Program-made: the position numbers and the translations under genes | Assembly (NCBI RefSeq): GCF_037153985.1 | Contig: NZ_JBBAYI010000011.1 | Span: forward strand, 124,001 to 188,000 | Source: Emticicia sp037153985 | GTDB taxonomy: Bacteria; Bacteroidota; Bacteroidia; Cytophagales; Spirosomataceae | DNA: 64,000 nucleotides | Direction: 5' to 3' | In this document: one piece after another, positions 59,062 through 64,000 of the stretch | How positions within the stretch are numbered: position 1 is the first letter of the stretch | How the letters are laid out: each line of letters begins with the position of its first letter | The notes under the pieces: generated by a model | Databases searched by the model: none | What the model was told of the DNA's origin: nothing | Seen by the model: the letters and a program-made list of their open reading frames with translations, nothing else

Positions 59062-59490
59062 TTATTGCTCTTTAAATTCTTTCACGAAAGCATATTGCCC
59101 TTGTTCCAGAAAATATTTTTGTTTACCTCTGATAGAGTCATCGGTTTTAGTTATACCGAAATAGACCTTGTAGAAGGTTTTGTCATCAATATTTACGGTA
59201 TAAATAAACACCTGATTTTTTTCTGCATTACCTTCTTTAATTATTTTTCGTGCAAACTCTTTTGCATTATTTAAATTGCTGAACGATGCCAACTGTAAGC
59301 CATAGCCGACCAAGTCACTTTTTTGTTTTACATAAATAAAGTTCTGGAGCATTTCTTTCGAATTGCCATTTTCATCGACACGCGCTTTTTTATTGTTCCT
59401 CTTGTTTTTGTCATTAGGTAAATCTTCGTTGGCAAAGGCAAAGTTGAGTATGCAAAGCATTACAATTGTGGATATGAGACTTCTTTTCAT
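59062..59490 (-). CDS. Short exported SPOR-domain protein
   Basis: 142 residues with a signal peptide (MKRSLISTIVMLCILNFAFA), a Lys/Asn/Asp-rich linker, and a SPOR-like domain from about 60 onward (GYGLQLASFSNLNNAKEFAR to YAFVKEFKEQ). It matches the C-terminal region of the 58182 protein along its whole length but lacks the long middle region. Likely a peptidoglycan-binding periplasmic protein, from duplication of its neighbour. Confidence 0.82.
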   Translation of the reverse strand: MKRSLISTIVMLCILNFAFANEDLPNDKNKRNNKKARVDENGNSKEMLQNFIYVKQKSDLVGYGLQLASFSNLNNAKEFARKIIKEGNAEKNQVFIYTVNIDDKTFYKVYFGITKTDDSIRGKQKYFLEQGQYAFVKEFKEQ

Positions 59491-59666
59491 AATAGTAATA
59501 ATTGATAGTAATATCTATTAAATTTCAAATTTCGTGCTAAACTTTTTTTTGAATTAAAAAAAGAAGAAATTTGAGACATATTCTTTAACCTATCGTATAT
59601 TTTAAGACGACTAAGACACCTGACGAGCAGATAAACATCACAGATTAGCTCGCGTATCTCTAATGT

Positions 59667-61646
59667 ATGAAAAATCATTTCCCTTTTCCGCTTGACGGCC
59701 AATGCCGTGCAGTGGTCGAAAGAGTAAGCCCTGAAATTGATGGTGGCCGCTATGCCATTAAAGCAGTTGTTGGTGAAACTATTACCATTGAAGCAGATAT
59801 TATTATTGATGGCCATGATAAACTGGCAGCTCGCTTATTGTTTAAACATGAAACTGACCAGAACTGGACTGAAACAGTAATGCTTCTGGCTGAAAATGAC
59901 CGTTGGGTAGGCCACTTTCAGGTAGAAAAACAAGGTTTCTACACTTATACAGTTGAAGCGTGGGCCGACCATATTGCTAGCTGGAGACATGAAGTTGATG
60001 CAAAAGCAAGAGATGGGCAACGCCTGAAAGTAGAGTTAATGCAGGGGGAAATCTTTTTGAACGCCATGGCGAAACGGGCTAAAGGTGATGATAAAAAAAT
60101 GATTCAGGAGGCTGCTAAAGCCATGAAAAGTGCTTACGGGCAAGCAGAAGAGCGTTATGATGAAGCTATTCATATTGCGCTAAGTCAGGATATGGCCGAA
60201 TGGCTTACAAAATACCCTGAACGCCAGTCGCCTTTCAGGTATCAAGAATTAAAGGTATATGTCGACAGACAAAAAGCAGGTTTCTCAACATGGTATTCGA
60301 TGTTCCCTCGTTCGGCAGCCAGAGAGATAGGCAAACACGGAACCTTCAAAGATGTAGAGCAGTTACTACCCAGAATTGCCGAGATGGGCTTTGATGTACT
60401 ATACCTACCGCCAATACACCCCATTGGCAAAACCCATAGAAAAGGAAAAAACAACTCTGTTGCTAGTCAGGAAGGAGAACCCGGTGTACCTTATGGTATT
60501 GGGTCAGAAGAAGGAGGGCACGATGCCATTCATCCTGAACTGGGTACCCTAGAAGATTTTAAACACCTAGTAGAAGCGTGTAAGCACTATGGAATGGAAA
60601 TGGCTATGGACCTTGCCATTCAATGCTCACCCGACCACCCGTGGGTAAAACAACATCCCGACTGGTTTAAAATTCTGCCCGATGGCACCATTAAATATGC
60701 CGAAAACCCACCAAAAAAATATCAGGATATTTACCCCGTAAATTTTGAAACAGCCGATTGGCAAAATCTGTGGCAAGAACTAAAAAAACTGATTTTGACA
60801 TGGGCTGAATGGGGTGTAAGAATCATAAGGGTAGATAACCCTCATACAAAATCATTTGGGTTCTGGGAGTGGGTAATTGCTGAAGTTAAGGCCGATTACC
60901 CCGATATGATTTTCCTGTCGGAGGCATTTACAAAGCCTAAGGTAATGCAACAATTAGCCAAACTTGGTTATACACAGTCGTATACCTATTATGTGTGGCG
61001 TACACATAAGGGAGAGATAATTCAGTATATGGAAGAGTTAACCAAAGGCGAAATGAAGTATTATTTCCGTCCGAACTTCTGGCCAAATACCCATGATATT
61101 AATCCGTATATGTTGCAGGGAAGGCATGAGCCCCTATTTTTGATAAGATACTTTATGGCTGCTACACTGGTAAGCAATTATGGTATTTTTGGGCCTACTT
61201 ATGAGTATTTATACCATGAGCCTTACCCTAATAAAGAAGAATATGGTTTTTCTGAAAAATATGAAATTAAGTGGTGGAATTGGGAACACCGCAACAAAAT
61301 GACCTATATTATTACCCAGATTAACCGAATCAGAAAAGAAAATACAGCATTTCATAGTACAAATAATATTGAGTTCTGCGAAATTAACAACGACCAACTA
61401 TTAGCTTACTTGAAAACGGCTTCAGACGGGAATAGAATTTTATGTATAGTAAATCTGGACGGGTATAACCGGCAGAGTGGAATGGTAAAAGTACCACTTG
61501 GCAAGATTCATAAGGGCGATTGGGAGAGTTACAGGGTGCATGACCTTGTAACGGGTGCAACCTTTACGTGGAAGGGAGACACCAATTATGTGGAATTAGA
61601 TCCATACATTTTGCCTTTCCATTTGTTTAGAATTGAAGACATCTAA
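59667..61646 (+). CDS. glgE: Alpha-1,4-glucan:maltose-1-phosphate maltosyltransferase
   Basis: 659 residues, GH13 family. N-terminal GlgE-specific beta domain (about 1-115) and helical insert, then the (beta/alpha)8 barrel with nucleophile Asp390 in IIRVDNPHTKSFGFWEW and acid Glu419 in FLSEAFTKPKVM, matching Streptomyces positions 394 and 423. ALYLPPIHPIGKTHRKGKNN-like N-barrel signature is present, as is GIFGPTYEYL near the C-terminal part. Extends alpha-glucans from maltose-1-phosphate. The makers of maltose-1-phosphate (TreS, maltokinase or GlgM) are not in the window. Confidence 0.94.
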   Translation: MKNHFPFPLDGQCRAVVERVSPEIDGGRYAIKAVVGETITIEADIIIDGHDKLAARLLFKHETDQNWTETVMLLAENDRWVGHFQVEKQGFYTYTVEAWADHIASWRHEVDAKARDGQRLKVELMQGEIFLNAMAKRAKGDDKKMIQEAAKAMKSAYGQAEERYDEAIHIALSQDMAEWLTKYPERQSPFRYQELKVYVDRQKAGFSTWYSMFPRSAAREIGKHGTFKDVEQLLPRIAEMGFDVLYLPPIHPIGKTHRKGKNNSVASQEGEPGVPYGIGSEEGGHDAIHPELGTLEDFKHLVEACKHYGMEMAMDLAIQCSPDHPWVKQHPDWFKILPDGTIKYAENPPKKYQDIYPVNFETADWQNLWQELKKLILTWAEWGVRIIRVDNPHTKSFGFWEWVIAEVKADYPDMIFLSEAFTKPKVMQQLAKLGYTQSYTYYVWRTHKGEIIQYMEELTKGEMKYYFRPNFWPNTHDINPYMLQGRHEPLFLIRYFMAATLVSNYGIFGPTYEYLYHEPYPNKEEYGFSEKYEIKWWNWEHRNKMTYIITQINRIRKENTAFHSTNNIEFCEINNDQLLAYLKTASDGNRILCIVNLDGYNRQSGMVKVPLGKIHKGDWESYRVHDLVTGATFTWKGDTNYVELDPYILPFHLFRIEDI

Positions 61647-61676
61647 AACAACAGCCAATTAAATATAAGCGTTTTT

Positions 61677-62648
61677 ATGGAGTACCTGAAATTGTTAAAA
61701 ACTCTAACTGAAAAGCAGATTATTCAGAACGAACAGGCCGAAAAAATAGCTGCCTATGAAGTCAACAAGCCCTTTTCTGTTCATTGGGAACTCCGTACGC
61801 TATTATATGTAGGCATTACATTGTTAGGCTCAGGCTTAGGTGTAGTTATTTACCAGAATATTGATTCGCTGGGGCATAATGTATTAATTGGGCTGATAAG
61901 CCTTGCTTTTATGGGGTGCCTTTATTATGCCTATCTGCATCGTAAACCTTTTACATGGGAAGAAGTAATTGAAACCGAAAAACTAGACGATTTTGCCTTG
62001 TTAGGAGCCTGCGTAGTGTTTCTTACCCTTGAAGGCTACCTCCAATACCAATATAATTTTTTTGGGACACGCTACGGGCTGGCGGCTTTTTTACCCGCTG
62101 TATTATTTTTCTTTCTGGCTTACCGATTCGACCACCGAGGAGTGCTTTCAATGGCTATTACGGCCTTTGGCTCATGGGTAGGAGTAAATATTGCACCTAT
62201 CAAACTCTGGCAACAAAAAAACTTCTCGACGGCCGACATTACTCATATTTCCATTGCCTTAGGCGTTTTTCTGATTGCTATTGGAGCCATAACAGAATAT
62301 AAAAACTGGAAAAAACACTTTACTTTTACCTATTATATTTTTGGCAGTAACATTGCGTTTGTGGCATCATTGGCAGGGCTTTTTCAGTTTGAAGAAAAAT
62401 TGGTTTATCTGGCCATAGTGGCTATGATAAGCTATGCAACAATCTGGTATGCCCGTAAGGCACAGTCGTATGTGTTTTTACTGATAGGCGTTATATACGG
62501 ATACATTGCTGTTAGTTACTGGATTTTTCAGGGAGAATGGGCTCGCAACATGGACTTTAACTTTTATATGTTTTATTTTATGATGTCGGGTATAGGAGTA
62601 GTAGTTTTTCTGATTAATATCAAACAAATCATTGGCACCAAGAAATGA
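61677..62648 (+). CDS. DUF2157-type multi-helix membrane protein
   Basis: 323 residues: a soluble N-terminal segment (1-40, KLLKTLTEKQIIQNEQAEKI) followed by nine to ten transmembrane helices (near 42-60, 66-84, 105-122, 126-145, 150-166, 184-200, 215-235, 240-256, 262-280, 292-312). Layout matches DUF2157 proteins. Function unknown. Start follows glgE by 30 bases and the next gene overlaps by ATGA, so glgE-DUF2157-DUF2157-like may be an operon. Confidence 0.75.
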   Translation: MEYLKLLKTLTEKQIIQNEQAEKIAAYEVNKPFSVHWELRTLLYVGITLLGSGLGVVIYQNIDSLGHNVLIGLISLAFMGCLYYAYLHRKPFTWEEVIETEKLDDFALLGACVVFLTLEGYLQYQYNFFGTRYGLAAFLPAVLFFFLAYRFDHRGVLSMAITAFGSWVGVNIAPIKLWQQKNFSTADITHISIALGVFLIAIGAITEYKNWKKHFTFTYYIFGSNIAFVASLAGLFQFEEKLVYLAIVAMISYATIWYARKAQSYVFLLIGVIYGYIAVSYWIFQGEWARNMDFNFYMFYFMMSGIGVVVFLINIKQIIGTKK

Positions 62649-63802
62649 AAAAGGCATACAACGAAATATGGGTTGATAATATTGAGAATCAGGAGATTAT
62701 TCAAGAATGGTACGACGAAAAAGTAATTAGTGCCGAGCAGATGGAAGAAGCCTGCAAGGAATTTCCGATAGGGTTTTATCAGCCTAATATTTTTATTGAG
62801 TTTGGCTTATTTATTTTTACAAATCTGGCTATTTCAGCCACCTTTGGTTTTTTATCTGTCACACTTTTTTCTTCTATAATTGAAACCAACATTGGTTTGG
62901 CAATTATTTGCCTTATCTATGCAGTTAGTTTGTTTTTCCTGCTCGAATATTTTATCATAAACAAAAAACTTTACAGGTCTGGAACTGACAACGCCTTGCT
63001 CTATGTAACTATTGGCTTACTCTTGACTGCCATTTTTGCGTTTACAGATTTCAAGCTGGCTTTATATGGGTATTATCTGATTATGTTTCTGGTGTTTATC
63101 CCTTTTTTACTTCGCTATGGTGACCCTTTTCTGGCTATTGGAATTTATGTAGTCTGGGTTGGATTCTGGTTTATTTTATTACTCGAGTTCTCTATCGGAA
63201 AAACTATCATGCCCTTTGTAATAATGCTTGTTTCGGTAGTGGCGTATGTGTTTGTGAAATGGTGGAAAAAGAAAGATGATTCGGCATATTATATTGATGC
63301 GCAAATTTGTATTGAAACATCGGCGTTAATAACTTTTTATCTGGGCGGAAACTACCTGATTGTGCGTGAGGGCAATGCAATGTTGAATAATTTATCCAGT
63401 TCAGTACAAATAAGTTTTGCGCCTTTATTTTACTTTTTTACGGTGGTTACCCCCTTAGCATACCTGTTTTTGGGACTTAAAAATCGAGACCGTAAGATGC
63501 TGATTGTAGGGGCATTTTGTGTAGTTTTTTCGATATTTACCTATCGTTATTATTTTTCTGTTCTACCGCTTGAATGGGCACTTACCGTGGGCGGTACTGC
63601 TTTAGTGAGTTTGGCTATTATATTAATAAGATACCTGAAAACACCTAAATATGGAATGAGCTACCAACAGTCAAAAGAAAGTAAATATCGTGACTTTGAG
63701 GCATTTCTGGTTAGTCAGGTTTTGCCTCAGCATGGGCAGGGAGACAAAGCGAAGTTCGGAGGAGGTAATTTTGGAGGTGGAGGCGCGGGCAGTAATTATT
63801 AA
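62645..63802 (+). CDS. Multi-helix membrane protein with glycine-rich C-terminus
   Basis: 385 residues. Soluble N-terminal segment (1-50, including NQEIIQEWYDEKVISAEQM) and nine to ten hydrophobic helices through residue 345, then a charged tail ending KFGGGNFGGGGAGSNY. Resembles its neighbour (DUF2157-type) in layout and in the N-terminal segment, hence probably a paralogue. The final Gly-rich stretch looks like those of TPM/YgcG-type exported proteins; meaning here unknown. ATGA overlap with the gene upstream. Confidence 0.75.
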   Translation: MKKAYNEIWVDNIENQEIIQEWYDEKVISAEQMEEACKEFPIGFYQPNIFIEFGLFIFTNLAISATFGFLSVTLFSSIIETNIGLAIICLIYAVSLFFLLEYFIINKKLYRSGTDNALLYVTIGLLLTAIFAFTDFKLALYGYYLIMFLVFIPFLLRYGDPFLAIGIYVVWVGFWFILLLEFSIGKTIMPFVIMLVSVVAYVFVKWWKKKDDSAYYIDAQICIETSALITFYLGGNYLIVREGNAMLNNLSSSVQISFAPLFYFFTVVTPLAYLFLGLKNRDRKMLIVGAFCVVFSIFTYRYYFSVLPLEWALTVGGTALVSLAIILIRYLKTPKYGMSYQQSKESKYRDFEAFLVSQVLPQHGQGDKAKFGGGNFGGGGAGSNY

Positions 63803-64000
63803 TCATCCTTTTCGTCTGCGTTGGTTTCGGGCAGTACGTCAGAGGTAGCTTCCATTATAGAAGATGGCTCCCAGAAAACCCGCAATACCTTTGAATTAAC
63901 GCCTACTTCTTTAAAAAACTGAAGCCAGAATAATTGTTGATTAGATAAGTTGTCGGTCGGCGATTTTACTTCTACAAAACAATATTCCTGTTCGTCCCAC
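63799..64000 (-). CDS. VRR-NUC/PDDEXK nuclease-like protein, C-terminal part
   Basis: Minus-strand frame open to the right edge; stop codon at 63799-63801 overlapping by four bases with the convergent membrane protein gene. The visible 66 residues include WDEQEYCFVEVKSPTDNLSNQQ and FWLQFFKEVG: E-x-K after a hydrophobic strand and a following Gln-rich helix are typical of the VRR-NUC branch of the PDDEXK nuclease superfamily. The tail is acidic (NADEKDD). Likely a DNA-cleaving or repair protein; upstream domains are outside the window. Confidence 0.7.
   Translation of the reverse strand, partial: WDEQEYCFVEVKSPTDNLSNQQLFWLQFFKEVGVNSKVLRVFWEPSSIMEATSDVLPETNADEKDD

Noticed and set aside
1..64000. 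CRISPR arrays, insertion sequences, tRNA or rRNA genes
   Set aside because: No regularly spaced repeats, transposase motifs, terminal repeats or cloverleaf patterns were found.

Overview
The window looks like chromosomal DNA of a Bacteroidota bacterium, most like the Cytophagales. The signs are AT-rich intergenic DNA, no clear Shine-Dalgarno sequences, several GTG/TTG starts, Bacteroidota-type promoters (TTG, about 20 bases, TAnnTTTG), a PorT-like outer-membrane barrel, SPOR lipoprotein-type proteins, DUF2157 proteins, LytTR systems and menaquinone-type complex I subunits. No rRNA, tRNA, insertion sequence, prophage or CRISPR array was seen.

Layout. 1-5.1 kb: the end of a helical-repeat protein, a lipoprotein beta-propeller dehydrogenase fused to cytochrome c and a discoidin-like domain, and a Tat-exported sugar isomerase-like TIM barrel. 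5.1-7.5 kb (minus): a compact RiPP-type locus with a PqqD-like recognition protein, an asparagine-synthetase-like cyclase without the glutaminase cysteine, and a 50-residue candidate precursor too short for ordinary gene calling. 7.8-15.1 kb: gamma-glutamyltransferase, a membrane protein with a structured leader, the thioesterase-mltG-hisS operon, a 47-residue basic protein, and a stress protein. 15.2-20.9 kb: a plus-strand run of methyltransferase, two SDRs, a DUF5672 protein and GT9 and GT4 glycosyltransferases, probably for a surface glycan. It is followed by a second propeller/HEAT/cytochrome c protein. 23.8-35.6 kb: hemH, an acyl-CoA carboxylase subunit, a DoxX-like membrane protein, nuoLMN, a membrane cytochrome c, a VOC protein, a YhhN-like protein and OsmC.

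35.7-41.1 kb: a trans-4-hydroxyproline degradation operon (deaminase, epimerase, D-amino-acid dehydrogenase, class V aminotransferase-like enzyme) divergent from its likely AraC regulator. 41.3-50.9 kb: an Hpt protein and a large hybrid kinase, then housekeeping genes (birA, rsfS, ftsH, a PorT-like barrel, hotdog thioesterase, phosphoglycerate-mutase-like phosphatase). 51.1-58.1 kb: a LytS/LytTR pair, an extended purF, two paralogous 44- and 51-residue micro-genes on the minus strand with their own promoter, palindromic operator candidate and hairpins, a stand-alone LytTR protein, and pheS. 58.2-64 kb: two SPOR proteins, glgE, two DUF2157-type membrane proteins and the end of a VRR-NUC nuclease-like gene.

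Most of the window is ordinary core genome. The two places most likely to hold undescribed biology are the minimal lasso-like locus (5146-7512) and the micro-gene pair beside the LytTR regulator (55453-56771). Both rest on sequence reading alone: coding, selection and RNA-structure signs are visible, while product structure and function are inferred.
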